Part shown: positions 26,076 through 35,400 of the stretch, in pieces
Layout of the letters: each line of letters starts with the position of its first letter
Numbering within the stretch: the stretch's first letter is position 1
From: Elusimicrobiaceae bacterium
Lineage (GTDB): Bacteria; Elusimicrobiota; Elusimicrobia; Elusimicrobiales; Elusimicrobiaceae
Assembly: GCA_017520185.1 (NCBI GenBank)
Contig: JAFXGO010000031.1
Coordinates: forward strand, 1-62,517
Direction: 5' to 3'
DNA length: 62,517 nt
Made by a program: the position numbers and the translations under genes
The notes under the pieces: generated by a model
The model's input: only the letters and a program-made list of their open reading frames with translations
Database searches by the model: none
What the model was told of the DNA's origin: nothing

Positions 26076-26552
26076 TTAGTTTAATAAATAACGGCTAGAA
26101 TCCTCTTCATAAATTCCTAAAGACTTACAGATTTTTTCGTCTTCATCCGTCCAAGAATTACAATAGTATTTTCCTGATACAATACTGTCTCCTCCATCAT
26201 AATTATAACTCCAATATTCTATAGAATATCCTCTTTCCCACTTTGGCTCGGCATATACTCCACAACCTATTTTTCCGTTACTTCCCGTAATACACTCTTC
26301 TTGATGAAATGTCCAATTTTTGGATTCCGTCGGAGTTTCAATACTTAATTCTTCCCATGATGTCCAACCGGATTCACCATGTTCTAAAATATATAAATCT
26401 TCCGCATTAGCCAAAGCACGCAAAATAACACGCGCCTCACTAATTCTAGCCTTTCTCACCGCTTTAGTATACTGCGGCAAAGCCACGGCAGATAAAATGC
26501 CGATAATTAAAACCACTACCAACAGTTCTATCAAAGTAAAACCTTTTTTCAT
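26076..26552 (-). CDS. Type IV pilin-like protein
   Basis: The 158-residue product opens with the prepilin peptidase motif KGFTLIELLVVVLIIGIL, cleaved after Gly4 with Phe5 methylated and Glu in the fifth mature position. The C-terminal half is a small Cys-containing globular domain (pairs CITGSNGKIGC and KYYCNSW/KICKS). It is a lone gene, with no pilus assembly genes beside it. Many such single pilins occur in Elusimicrobiota genomes as I recall. It might act in a type IV pilus or type II secretion pseudopilus, or have another exported role. Confidence 0.88.
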   Translation of the reverse strand: MKKGFTLIELLVVVLIIGILSAVALPQYTKAVRKARISEARVILRALANAEDLYILEHGESGWTSWEELSIETPTESKNWTFHQEECITGSNGKIGCGVYAEPKWERGYSIEYWSYNYDGGDSIVSGKYYCNSWTDEDEKICKSLGIYEEDSSRYLLN

Positions 26553-26579
26553 TTTTCTCTCCTTTTATATGGCTTAAAG

Positions 26580-27131
26580 ACTAAACAAACAGCCTTTAAG
26601 TCTGCAGTCTGTCTACGACCCCGAAATTGTATCAAAAAAAAAAAACAAGTCAAGTCTTTTCTTTTTCCCCGATGGGGAGAGTGTTACTTTTTGGCATTGC
26701 CCAAAAAGTAACCAAAAAGTCTAGCCAATCAGACAAACCAAAATACCTGCTTTTCAGGCTGTTTTGTAAACTCGTGAAATTTCACTCAAACACACAAAAC
26801 AGTTTCCCCTAAAAAGCAGGTATTTTGACTGCGTTTGCAAGATTGGCCTTCAACGGCAAAAGCCGTGCTAGCCACTGCCCTCATCACCAAGGAATGTAGT
26901 CGGGGATCTCGGCCGTTATTTAATTAAGGTTTTTCCCTATTAAACAAAAGACAAAGCAGCGGAAGATTGCCGACTAAAACACTCGGCAATGACCCTAAAA
27001 AACAGAAACCCAAAAATGAAAAATCGTTTGCTCCAAAGACAAGTAATTGAAAAAGCCGTACAAAGTAACACCGCATAAAACATAAAGTTTTACGCGGTGT
27101 ATGCAAAGACCAACAACTGTAAAAGCCGTTA
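26580..27131. other. Gene-poor intergenic stretch with hairpin-forming repeats
   Basis: About 550 bases lie between the pilin-like gene and the MATE gene without a convincing coding frame; two frames of about 60 codons have no ribosome-binding site. It holds a perfect 12-bp inverted repeat (GTTACTTTTTGG at 26682 and CCAAAAAGTAAC at 26700), a third copy of CCAAAAAGT beside it, and TCCCC-GAT-GGGGA at 26664. The composition resembles an intergenic repeat unit. Confidence 0.5.
26682..26711. repeat. Perfect 12-bp inverted repeat (possible REP-type unit)
   Basis: GTTACTTTTTGG and CCAAAAAGTAAC flank a 6-base loop CATTGC. The next bases repeat CCAAAAAGT once more. It has no T tract as a simple terminator would, so it may be a mobile hairpin unit. 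Confidence 0.5.
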
Positions 27132-28511
27132 TTAACCGGCCGTAATTTTTATACTTTTCCACTTCCCTTGTAAAAATCTAGCCAACATTATCACCGCCGT
27201 CAATGTCGTATAAAAGGTCAACCAACTCCAGACCATAAATACACTACCCTGCAGTTTATAAATAATCCACCAAGCACCCGGTATCATCAAGCCCCACGCG
27301 CAAAAAAGCATTATTTTCATAAAGAACTTGGTATCCCCCGCCCCACGTATAGCCTCTCCAAAAATTAAATAGGTTGCATCAAATAAAACAAAAGCACTTA
27401 CCAACTTCATCAAGGGATACGTCTTAGCGGAGATGGCCGCCGCATCAATGGAATTTGGCGGCACAAAAAGATCTACTAAAGGTTGGGCCATAAAAAAGAA
27501 CAACACCCCTACCGCACCGGCATAAGCATAACCCAACTTACAGGCATTTTTGACTACTTTCACTGACAGGTCAGAGCGGTTTATTCCTTGATATTTACTC
27601 ACCAAAATCTGAATCCCGATACCCAGCCCCAAAATGACCGTAACCACCATCGGTTGCATGGACATGACGATATTGCTGGCTTGCAGGGATATTACATCAA
27701 TATTGCCCACCATAAACGTAAACAATGTAAAAGACATAATGTCCATTAAAAAACCAAAACCATTTGGTAAACCGAATCTCAATAATCTTGAAAATACCGG
27801 TTTATAAAAGCCTGCCAATTTGGCAATTTTAAACCTTTTCCGCACACGTCCGGCAAAAATAAGCCCTGCAAATATCAATGTCATAGAAACACTACCCAAC
27901 ACTGTTGCCCATGCCGCACCGACCACGCCCATTTCAGCAAATCCCATTTTTCCAAAAATCATTACATAATCCAAAGCGATATTTATCAGGTTGCCAAATA
28001 AAGTCACCCACATCGGCACTTTGGTTTGCCCGCGTCCGCTAAAAAAACTGGCTAAAGCATTGTTAATAACGGCAAAACCGCCAAACAAGTTTAAAATAAA
28101 AAAGTATTTCAGTTCCAACTCTGTCACCGTTGGACTATGCGCAAACAAACGAATAATCCATCCCCCCAGCGGAGTCAGAGAAGCCAAAATCAAAGCAGAA
28201 ATAAACGCCAGCAAAATCCCCTGCCAAAGAGAAATAGATACTGAAGCATATTTTTTTTGAGCGTAATACTGAGAGATAAAAACACTGGTGTAGCTGGCCA
28301 GCCCCATAAACAACGCCCCAAACGTCATTGCCAGCACACCGGCAGGCACACAGGCCGCCAACGCATCATGCGAGTACCAAGACAAAAACATCCGATCCAC
28401 AAATTGCATGACTACCTGCGCAGCCATCGTCACAATCAGCGGATAGGACAAAAACCACAACTCACCTAAAGATGCTTGCTCAAAAGTTTTCCGTTTCAAT
28501 GCTTTCTCCAT
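27132..28511 (-). CDS. MATE family efflux transporter
   Basis: The 459-residue integral membrane protein has about 12 helices in two homologous halves of the MOP/MATE type: ELWFLSYPLIVTMAAQVVMQFVDRMFLSWYS at the start of the first half and LLRFGLPNGFGFLMDIMS in the second. It would expel organic cations or drugs using Na+ or H+. The start lies 5 bases after the csp terminator stem and has no close ribosome-binding site, so expression may need read-through from csp or a promoter in the terminator. Its substrate is unknown. Confidence 0.9.
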   Translation of the reverse strand: MEKALKRKTFEQASLGELWFLSYPLIVTMAAQVVMQFVDRMFLSWYSHDALAACVPAGVLAMTFGALFMGLASYTSVFISQYYAQKKYASVSISLWQGILLAFISALILASLTPLGGWIIRLFAHSPTVTELELKYFFILNLFGGFAVINNALASFFSGRGQTKVPMWVTLFGNLINIALDYVMIFGKMGFAEMGVVGAAWATVLGSVSMTLIFAGLIFAGRVRKRFKIAKLAGFYKPVFSRLLRFGLPNGFGFLMDIMSFTLFTFMVGNIDVISLQASNIVMSMQPMVVTVILGLGIGIQILVSKYQGINRSDLSVKVVKNACKLGYAYAGAVGVLFFFMAQPLVDLFVPPNSIDAAAISAKTYPLMKLVSAFVLFDATYLIFGEAIRGAGDTKFFMKIMLFCAWGLMIPGAWWIIYKLQGSVFMVWSWLTFYTTLTAVIMLARFLQGKWKSIKITAG

Positions 28512-28516
28512 TTATC

Positions 28517-28546
28517 AAAAAACCCGCTCCCTAAAGAGCGGGTTTT
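28517..28546 (-). terminator. Terminator after the cold-shock gene
   Basis: CCCGCTC pairs with GAGCGGG on the minus strand with a six-T tail, 24 bases after the csp stop and directly before the MATE start. Confidence 0.88.
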
Positions 28547-28570
28547 CGTAAAGTCTAAAAAAATAAAAAG

Positions 28571-28774
28571 TTATTTTTTAACGACTTTCACAGCTTTCGG
28601 GCCTTTTTCGGATTCGACAATTTCGAATTCTACTTCTTGGCCTTCGGCTAAGGTTTTGAAACCATCGCCCTGAATTTCTTGGTAATGCACAAAGAGATCT
28701 TTAGAACCATCTTCGGGCGTAATGAAACCATAACCTTTTTGGTCGTTAAACCACTTCACTTTTCCGTTTGCCAT
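28571..28774 (-). CDS. Cold-shock domain protein
   Basis: The 67-residue product is a complete CspA-type domain. RNP1 reads KGYGFIT and RNP2 reads LFVHY, with the W of VKWFND at the RNA face. It binds single-stranded RNA or DNA and melts RNA structure. The leader is about 55 bases long, from a TGC-TATAAT promoter, and ends in GGAAG. It is followed by a strong terminator, as expected for an abundant small mRNA. Confidence 0.96.
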   Translation of the reverse strand: MANGKVKWFNDQKGYGFITPEDGSKDLFVHYQEIQGDGFKTLAEGQEVEFEIVESEKGPKAVKVVKK

Positions 28775-28837
28775 TTTACTATTTACTTCCTTGTATTAAT
28801 TATTTCGGATACCTAAACTTAATAAGTATCTATAGTT

Positions 28838-28846
28838 ATTATAGCA
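28838..28846 (-). promoter_or_regulatory. Extended -10 promoter of the cold-shock gene
   Basis: On the minus strand TGC-TATAAT lies about 64 bases before the ATG at 28774. It is divergent from the promoter at 28887. Confidence 0.6.
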
Positions 28847-28886
28847 AAACTTTTTTCTTTTCACATGAGATTTTATGAAATCTTTT

Positions 28887-28895
28887 TGCTATAGT
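28887..28895 (+). promoter_or_regulatory. Extended -10 promoter, likely leaderless start
   Basis: TGC-TATAGT ends 6 bases before the ATG at 28902, with no Shine-Dalgarno sequence. It matches the TGC-TATAAT placement at 19520. Confidence 0.6.
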
Positions 28896-28901
28896 TAAGA
28901 T

Positions 28902-29873
28902 ATGAAACTTTTAGAGGCTGTACCCAATGTATCCGAAGGAAAAAACCCTTTCGTCTTACACGAGTTGGAAGAAGTACTGCGCAGCATAAAAGGTATTACT
29001 CTGCTGGGCATAGACTCCAACCCGTCTGCCAATCGCACCGTTTTTACTTTCATCGGCTCACCTGAGGCCATGCAAAAAGCATTGCCTTTATTTATCTTGC
29101 GCGCTTGTGACTTGATAGATATGCGCACGCAACAGGGGGCTCATCCGCGTTTGGGCGCTGTGGACGTTTGCCCTTTGGTGCCGCTTCAAAACATTTCCCT
29201 GCAGGAGTGTGCAGATTTGGCAAAGCAGATAGCCCGTCAAATTTCTGATCAAATAGCCTTGCCTATCTATCTCTACGAAGCCGCCGCCTGCAACGCCGAA
29301 CGCAGAAACCTAGCCTTTATCCGACGAGGAGAATATGAATCTTTGCCCAACAAATTAAAGATTTTACCGCCCGATTTTGGTCCTTCCGTCTTTACTGAAT
29401 CCGTAGCCAAAACAGGAGCCTGCGTAATGGGTGCGCGCAATTTTTTGATTGCATTTAACATCAACCTCAACACGCAAGACCCGGCCCCCGCGCGCCAAAT
29501 CGCTGCGCGCATTCGCCAAAGCGGTGGTGGCATAAAAGGTTTAAAAGCCATCGGTTGGTACATGGAAAACTTTGCCCGCGCGCAAGTATCCTGCAATATT
29601 ATCGATTTTATCTCTGCTCCTTTGCACATCGTGTATCAACAAGCGCAACTTCAAGCACAAAATTTGGGAGTTCAAATTACAGGCAGTGAGTTGGTGGGCC
29701 TTATTCCGCTGGAGGCCTTGTTAGCGGTAGGGCGGCACTGCAATGCGCAAGAAAAAAGCACCGCCGCACTGGTGGCATCGGCGGCGGAGTATTTAAATTT
29801 AAGCGAAGTAAAACCATTCATCGCTCAAGAGCAAATTTTAGAAGTCAAAGCCGGATTAGCACCTCTCATTTAA
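28902..29873 (+). CDS. ftcD: Glutamate formiminotransferase
   Basis: The 323-residue product corresponds to the formiminotransferase half of FTCD: VPNVSEGKN at the N-terminus, the catalytic His loop QQGAHPRLGAVDVCPLVPL, and the FNINLNT and GLKAIG segments. It moves a formimino group between formiminoglutamate and tetrahydrofolate. No cyclodeaminase domain and no other hut genes are nearby, so its partners must lie elsewhere. Its last 18 bases overlap the 3' end of the convergent rsmA. Confidence 0.9.
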   Translation: MKLLEAVPNVSEGKNPFVLHELEEVLRSIKGITLLGIDSNPSANRTVFTFIGSPEAMQKALPLFILRACDLIDMRTQQGAHPRLGAVDVCPLVPLQNISLQECADLAKQIARQISDQIALPIYLYEAAACNAERRNLAFIRRGEYESLPNKLKILPPDFGPSVFTESVAKTGACVMGARNFLIAFNINLNTQDPAPARQIAARIRQSGGGIKGLKAIGWYMENFARAQVSCNIIDFISAPLHIVYQQAQLQAQNLGVQITGSELVGLIPLEALLAVGRHCNAQEKSTAALVASAAEYLNLSEVKPFIAQEQILEVKAGLAPLI

Positions 29874-30617
29874 CTTCAAAAATTGATCTACCGTCACTTC
29901 CTCAGCACGTACGGTGGGGCTCAACGACAACACACTCAAAGCATTTTCCACGCGGGCTTTTTCATATCCGCACAACAAGAGAGAATTAAACAAAGTTTTC
30001 CGTCTATGCAAAAAGGCTGCTTTCACCAACTTGGCAAATTTTTTATATTCTCCGACATTGGCAAAAGGCCACTCTTTTTTCTCAAAAGTCAGCACCATAC
30101 TTTCTACTTTAGGCGGCGGATTAAAGCAAGCCTTTCCCACCTTTAAATATTGTTTTGGCTCACTACGCACCTGACTCAAAATACTTAAGGGGCCATATCC
30201 TTCCGCGCCTGTTTTGGCCAAAATACGTTGGGCCTGCTCTTTTTGAAACATAAATACGGCACCGTCAAAAAAGGACCAATTTAATACTTTGTCCAAAATT
30301 TCCGCCGCATCAATATAGGGCAGATTACTCACAAAAAAAGTAGGCTCTTGCGGTAAAAGATTCAAATCAAACTTCAAAAAATTTTGTAGAATGACGCGCC
30401 CTTGCAAAGCGGGGAAGTGCTGTTGCAAATAATTTTTCATCTCGGGGTCAATTTCCACCGCATGAAATTGAGGGAAATTTTTCTCCACCAAATATTGTGT
30501 CAACGCCCCTTTACCGGGTCCTATTTCCACTACGTTTTGTGCATCTTTTTTTACAGCCGCCACAATACCTTCAATCACCGTCTGACTGATTAAAAAATGT
30601 TGCCCGTATTTTCTCAT
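29856..30617 (-). CDS. rsmA: 16S rRNA dimethyladenosine transferase
   Basis: The 253-residue product has KsgA features: RKYGQHFLISQ at the start, the SAM-binding VVEIGPGKGALTQYL and AVEIDPEM, the catalytic SNLPYIDAA (N-L-P-Y), and the C-terminal LVKAAFLHRRKTLFNSL. It dimethylates two adjacent adenines near the 3' end of 16S rRNA. It overlaps the TPR gene upstream by 4 bases (ATGA at 30614-30617), so translation is coupled. Confidence 0.94.
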   Translation of the reverse strand: MRKYGQHFLISQTVIEGIVAAVKKDAQNVVEIGPGKGALTQYLVEKNFPQFHAVEIDPEMKNYLQQHFPALQGRVILQNFLKFDLNLLPQEPTFFVSNLPYIDAAEILDKVLNWSFFDGAVFMFQKEQAQRILAKTGAEGYGPLSILSQVRSEPKQYLKVGKACFNPPPKVESMVLTFEKKEWPFANVGEYKKFAKLVKAAFLHRRKTLFNSLLLCGYEKARVENALSVLSLSPTVRAEEVTVDQFLKLNERC

Positions 30618-32284
30618 TCTTCCTCCAACACTTTCAAATTCTTTTTAGCGGTTTTATTTTCGGGGTCCGCCGCTAAAGCCTGCCGGTAATACTCTTTGGC
30701 GTGCATATCATCGCCCGCTATTACGGCAGCGGTGCCCAGCCCTAAAAGTGGCAAGGGGTCTTGCAAATTGATTTGTTGTGCGGCATCAAATGCACGCTCT
30801 GCCAGCGATATTTGACCGGACACAAGACCCGCAAGACCTTGCAAAAGCAAATATTCCGCTTCTTTTTGGGTCTGCACATCTTCTTGCAAATCGGGTTCTA
30901 TTTCCTCTACATAGCGCACCCAACTTTTGCCCATAACCCACAAACCCATATCATTACCTACAATGCGCGGGTCATACACCGCTTTGGGCGGTGCGGTGCG
31001 ATGTTGGCTAAGGGCAGACGGGGAGCGATAATCCAACGTGCGCCCCTGCAAGGCCATATTCACGTCATATTTATCAGAGCCTGCTGCCACTGCGCGGGCA
31101 AGTTCCTCCACCAGTTCTTGCACTTGTTGTTCGCGGCTGGCTTGTTCACCGGCAGGCAGAGAGAAACTGCGCTTAAAAGAAATAGGGCTCAGCCCGTCAG
31201 CAACTATTTGATTTTTACCGCGCAACGCTTGATACTGCTCTGCAAATTTACTTTGATTTGTTTCTTTTTGCGGTGAAGCCGGAGGCACAAAATCCAAAGC
31301 CACTTCCACTTGAATATCTTTCCCTGCGGGTACTTTTAAAAGACTTTCTTTAAACTTTTCAATTTGCTCTTGAAAGGTTTGGCTATTACGACCGCTGGCA
31401 CGATAAACGGCATTGAGGGCTAACCCGTCCGCCTTAAAACGCACAATGGAAAATGCCCCCTCCAGCACTTCACGCGCGGCTTGCTTTTGGCCTTGCCGAA
31501 GCAACAGATATCCGTAGCGCAAGCGGGCCACAAAATCCCCCTCTTTGGTTTTGACGGCCTTTTTATAATATTTCAAAGCATTTGTATAATCTTTTCTTTT
31601 TTCATACAAGGCACCTAAGGCCAGTTGTGCATCTTCATACTTAAAGAATAGTTTTAATGCTTTTTTATAGGCGGTTTCGGCCTGATCGTCACGCCCCATA
31701 AAATCATATAAATTGCCCAATTGATACTGATACAAAGCCATACGGGGGGCCAATTCCACCGCTTGACGGAAATGGTCTAATGCTTTTTCAAAATTCTTTT
31801 GAGCGGCATAGGTAGATCCTAAATTCATGTGCGTATCTGCTTTGGCAGGGTCTAAGTGGTAGGCTTTTAAAAAATGTTCTTGCGCTTTTTCTATCTCGCC
31901 TTTCCACCCCCACGCAATGCCCAAAAGTTGATGGCCCATCGGGCTTTGAGGGTCTAGGCGCAGGCCCTCGCGGTATTCGGTCATCGCACCGTCCACATTA
32001 CCGCTCCAATACAAAGCAGATCCGTAGAGAAAATGCGGCAAGGCCTCTTGCGGATTTTTGATAATGGCTTTGGCAAAAGAGTTGGCGGCCTGACGATATT
32101 GTGCGCTACTCATCTCTCCCATGCCGCGGCGCATGTCAGATACGGACTGCTCCAACATAATGCGGTCCCAGACGGTTTGGGAATAGTCCGTCTTTACTTC
32201 TTCTTTGCCAAAGTTGAAAGGGAAAAACCCCCACCCCTGTTGAGCCGTAAAGAAAAAAATAAAAATAAAAACAAAAACCCTCAT
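30614..32284 (-). CDS. Exported TPR-repeat protein
   Basis: The 556-residue product has a signal peptide (MRVFVFIFIFFFTAQ to GWGF) and at least eight tetratricopeptide repeats between about residues 60 and 330, such as QAANSFAKAIIKNPQEALPHF and ADTHMNLGSTYAAQKNFEKAL, followed by a non-repeat region and two more TPRs near the C-terminus. It would be a periplasmic scaffold. The start has no ribosome-binding site; a TGC-TACAAT element ends 7 bases before it. It is coupled to rsmA. Confidence 0.85.
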   Translation of the reverse strand: MRVFVFIFIFFFTAQQGWGFFPFNFGKEEVKTDYSQTVWDRIMLEQSVSDMRRGMGEMSSAQYRQAANSFAKAIIKNPQEALPHFLYGSALYWSGNVDGAMTEYREGLRLDPQSPMGHQLLGIAWGWKGEIEKAQEHFLKAYHLDPAKADTHMNLGSTYAAQKNFEKALDHFRQAVELAPRMALYQYQLGNLYDFMGRDDQAETAYKKALKLFFKYEDAQLALGALYEKRKDYTNALKYYKKAVKTKEGDFVARLRYGYLLLRQGQKQAAREVLEGAFSIVRFKADGLALNAVYRASGRNSQTFQEQIEKFKESLLKVPAGKDIQVEVALDFVPPASPQKETNQSKFAEQYQALRGKNQIVADGLSPISFKRSFSLPAGEQASREQQVQELVEELARAVAAGSDKYDVNMALQGRTLDYRSPSALSQHRTAPPKAVYDPRIVGNDMGLWVMGKSWVRYVEEIEPDLQEDVQTQKEAEYLLLQGLAGLVSGQISLAERAFDAAQQINLQDPLPLLGLGTAAVIAGDDMHAKEYYRQALAADPENKTAKKNLKVLEEE

Positions 32285-32291
32285 CTATAGT

Positions 32292-32300
32292 ATTGTAGCA
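32292..32300 (-). promoter_or_regulatory. Extended -10 promoter, likely leaderless start
   Basis: On the minus strand TTGTCA, a 16-base spacer and TGC-TACAAT end 7 bases before the ATG at 32284, with no Shine-Dalgarno sequence. Confidence 0.6.
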
Positions 32301-32390
32301 ATATTGCAAGAAGTGACAAAAGAAAAGAAAGGTTAGAATGAGGAAAAGAAAAAGAGTAAAATTTACTTTTCACCCTAAATTTTCTCCACA

Positions 32391-32421
32391 AAAAACCCCG
32401 AGGCTTTCGCCTCGGGGTTTT
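32391..32421 (-). terminator. Terminator of the membrane-anchored protein cluster
   Basis: CCCCGAGGC pairs with GCCTCGGGG around TTTC with a T tail on the minus strand, 13 bases after the stop at 32434. Confidence 0.92.
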
Positions 32422-32433
32422 AAATACTTTTGT

Positions 32434-35400
32434 TTATGTACGGCTAACCCCACCTCTTTGAGAGCTTCCGTTTGATCCTCCGGGATCACTGCCATTACCA
32501 CTAGAAGCAACTGCCCTAGGTTTGTAATTTAATCCTAATTCCGCAACTCTAGTAACATAATCTAAAGCATCTTGGATAGGCATATTTCCGATCAGCTGAT
32601 CGCATTTTCCTTCATTAGCAAACAATATATCATTGTAAGTTTCTACATATGTTCTGCGATTATCATCCACTATTGTAGCCGGAGAACAGCTTAATCCTTC
32701 CACCTTAATGTGGTTAATTTTTCCATTAACCATACTGGCTAAGGGGTATTGTCCTCTAACCTTTACAGCTTCTATTTGCTCTTTAACGCTGCTGTACACA
32801 CCACCATTAGTGCAGGAAACATAGTTGCCCCAATGATACGGATCTCCAGAAAAACGCGGATCTACAACCATATTGTTACCTTTTTTCACATATTGGTTCG
32901 GGTAATAAGCAGAATCCAAACCAATATAGATAGCAGCCGCACCGAAGGTATTGGTCATTTCCAATCCGGCAGCTTTTCCTTGCGTATCTTCAGAGCTCAA
33001 AGCAACACCGCGCACCATAGTACAAACGGCAGCTCTGGGGACCTCAGTCTTTTGAAGTACACTCTTAGCAATATACATAGCATCTACAAACTCTGCCAAG
33101 AAGATTCCTTCATTATAGGAGTCAAACATAAAAGTCCCTTTTCTCTTTCCCGCATCCAAGGCATTGAATCCGTTTACTACATCAGTCATAAACTCAGCAG
33201 CCTTATTAGAACTACGCGTATCCAAACGGGCAGAATTCAAACGCTGTTTGCTATCTTTGCTATCATCGGACAAGTTAGGGAACAACTTCGCTGCATCCGC
33301 CTTTTGGACTTCAAATCTACCGCTTTGTACATTTAAAATACGGTGACCTTCCAACTCGGTAGAAATAGCCGAAACTTCTCTTGATAACAACAAGTACGGT
33401 TTCGTTTTATCCGTCAAAGTTTCCGGATCTGTCGGATTAATTCCGGGCGGCACATCAGTCATTTCCACGTTAGGGATGGTGGAGCTGTACTCAGCCGTAT
33501 CTCTGGACTCTTGATCTTTTTCTTTTGCCAACCACTTAGCGACTATTGTTTTAGGAGCTTCTGCAGTGGCATCGGCAAAATAAGCTGTTAAAGCATCCAA
33601 CTGAGCTTGATTTAACGGAGCTCTAAATACAGAGGCACCTGCTCCATTATCTTCTTCAGTAGAGTGGGTTCTAGCCGCAGCAACCTGAATGGGGGGGGTT
33701 AAGCCGTCTCCCACAATTTCTACTGTTACAGTAATTTTTTCTTCTGGCTTATTTCCATATACTTCAGGATCGTAAGCCAACACTGCATGAATGTCTCTTA
33801 AGTTGACAATATTTTTGGCCGTGATGTTAAAGTCAGTCCAATCACAAAGTGCTGAATCGCCGTCTTGACCTTCGATGTAGTTAGCAATGAAGTCCTTGTA
33901 CATCATAGGCAATGCTTTACGCATCTTACGCATGCCGTCAAAAGGATTCTTCTTCATTACATAACCTTCAATGGCCACAGGAATAAGCTTATCTTTAAAC
34001 TGTCCTATTTGCTGGTCATTCCAGTTTACACCTTTGGGGTTTTTGACCGTGGTAGTGGAATAGACCGAACCATTACTACTACCGACACCTCTATGTAAAT
34101 TTTTATCGGTTTCATCAACGACAACAGATTTCTGAGCTTCCTCAAGCAAGAACTTGTAATTATCATGGTTAAAGGTCTTGCCTTCCGCCAAATAAATTAC
34201 ACATTCATTCGCATATTTGTGCTCCGACAATCTGGTGTTATACATGCCCTTTTGACCATTTTGCACTCTGAAATGATCATTCGTAGCATTATCTTTGGAT
34301 GTGTGCATGACTTTAGCGTCAGATTTTTTTACGCTTGCAGCACCTTTCCCAGCGTCACCCGAATCTAAACCAACAACACTAAAACCGGCATCTATTTTTT
34401 CAGCTTCACAAAGCCTTTTGCCGTTAATTTGAACGTTCTTGGCGATGACGATGTGGAAGGCTTCATCATAACCTTCATCTTCAGAATATTTGGCACCGGG
34501 TTTCAGAACGAAAGTATGGTTGGCCATCTGCTCACAGTTGTAAGCCTCCAACACTTGAGTGTCAGTGCCGGTAAAGGCAGTTTCCATCTTGCCGGCATAT
34601 CCGGTCAGACATTTTCGTCTATTGCCGAACCAAGACAATTTGCCGGTAGCAGGAGCAGGTTCGTCCCAAGTGTTAGCATCTACTTCATTATCATTATTTT
34701 TTGCTTGTTCTACACTCGCCCCACCGATTTTACCCGTTATACAAGCACTTTTAAAATTTTCTTCACTTGCACAAGTTTCTGCATAGTGGCTAGCATGAGA
34801 AGAATTGTTTTTGAATTTTTCACACCATTCTGCCATCGTATAACCCGTGTCTCCGTCATAGAGATTACATTTTCCCGGAGCTCCGCCACTGGCAGATCTT
34901 CCACCCATAGAACCCATAGACCAGTCATCCGTAGCGGTGATTAAACAAGAGAGGAACGGATCTACAAATTTCAAGGTCATATCGGCCAAGCCTTTGATTA
35001 AAGGCTCTACCAAACCTTTTCTCCACAGGAAATATTCCCATTTCCATTTTTCCATTTCTTGTTGTTTCATCATGTCCCACCACCACGGAGTAATGCCTTT
35101 GTACTCAGAGTGCGGGTCCCACTTGCCGGCGCCGGCACCACCCACAAAATCACCACCGCCAAGACCGCCTAACGGGGCTTGGTTGGCTTTCAAGGGGTCA
35201 TACATGGCGTCGTTTAACGCTTGCAAAGCATTGGCTTTGCCCATAGCATCGCGGGAAGCTCTGGCCTGAGCGGCAGAGCCTTGACCAAAATAAGAGCGAG
35301 ACGGATTACCGGCAGAGCGCAGCGGCTGCAAAGAAACAGGCTTCACACCTGCTTTAGGAGCAGGAGCAGAAGATACTTTTGCCGCCGTCTTTAAGTTCGC

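Noticed and set aside
26627-26812. 61-codon plus-strand open frame in the 26.6 kb gap
   Set aside because: No ribosome-binding site; it runs through the inverted repeat, so it is probably chance.
26924-27106. 60-codon minus-strand open frame
   Set aside because: No ribosome-binding site or family signal, and located in a repeat-like gap.
30761-31276. 171-codon plus-strand open frame
   Set aside because: Antisense to the TPR gene; codon pattern follows the opposite strand.
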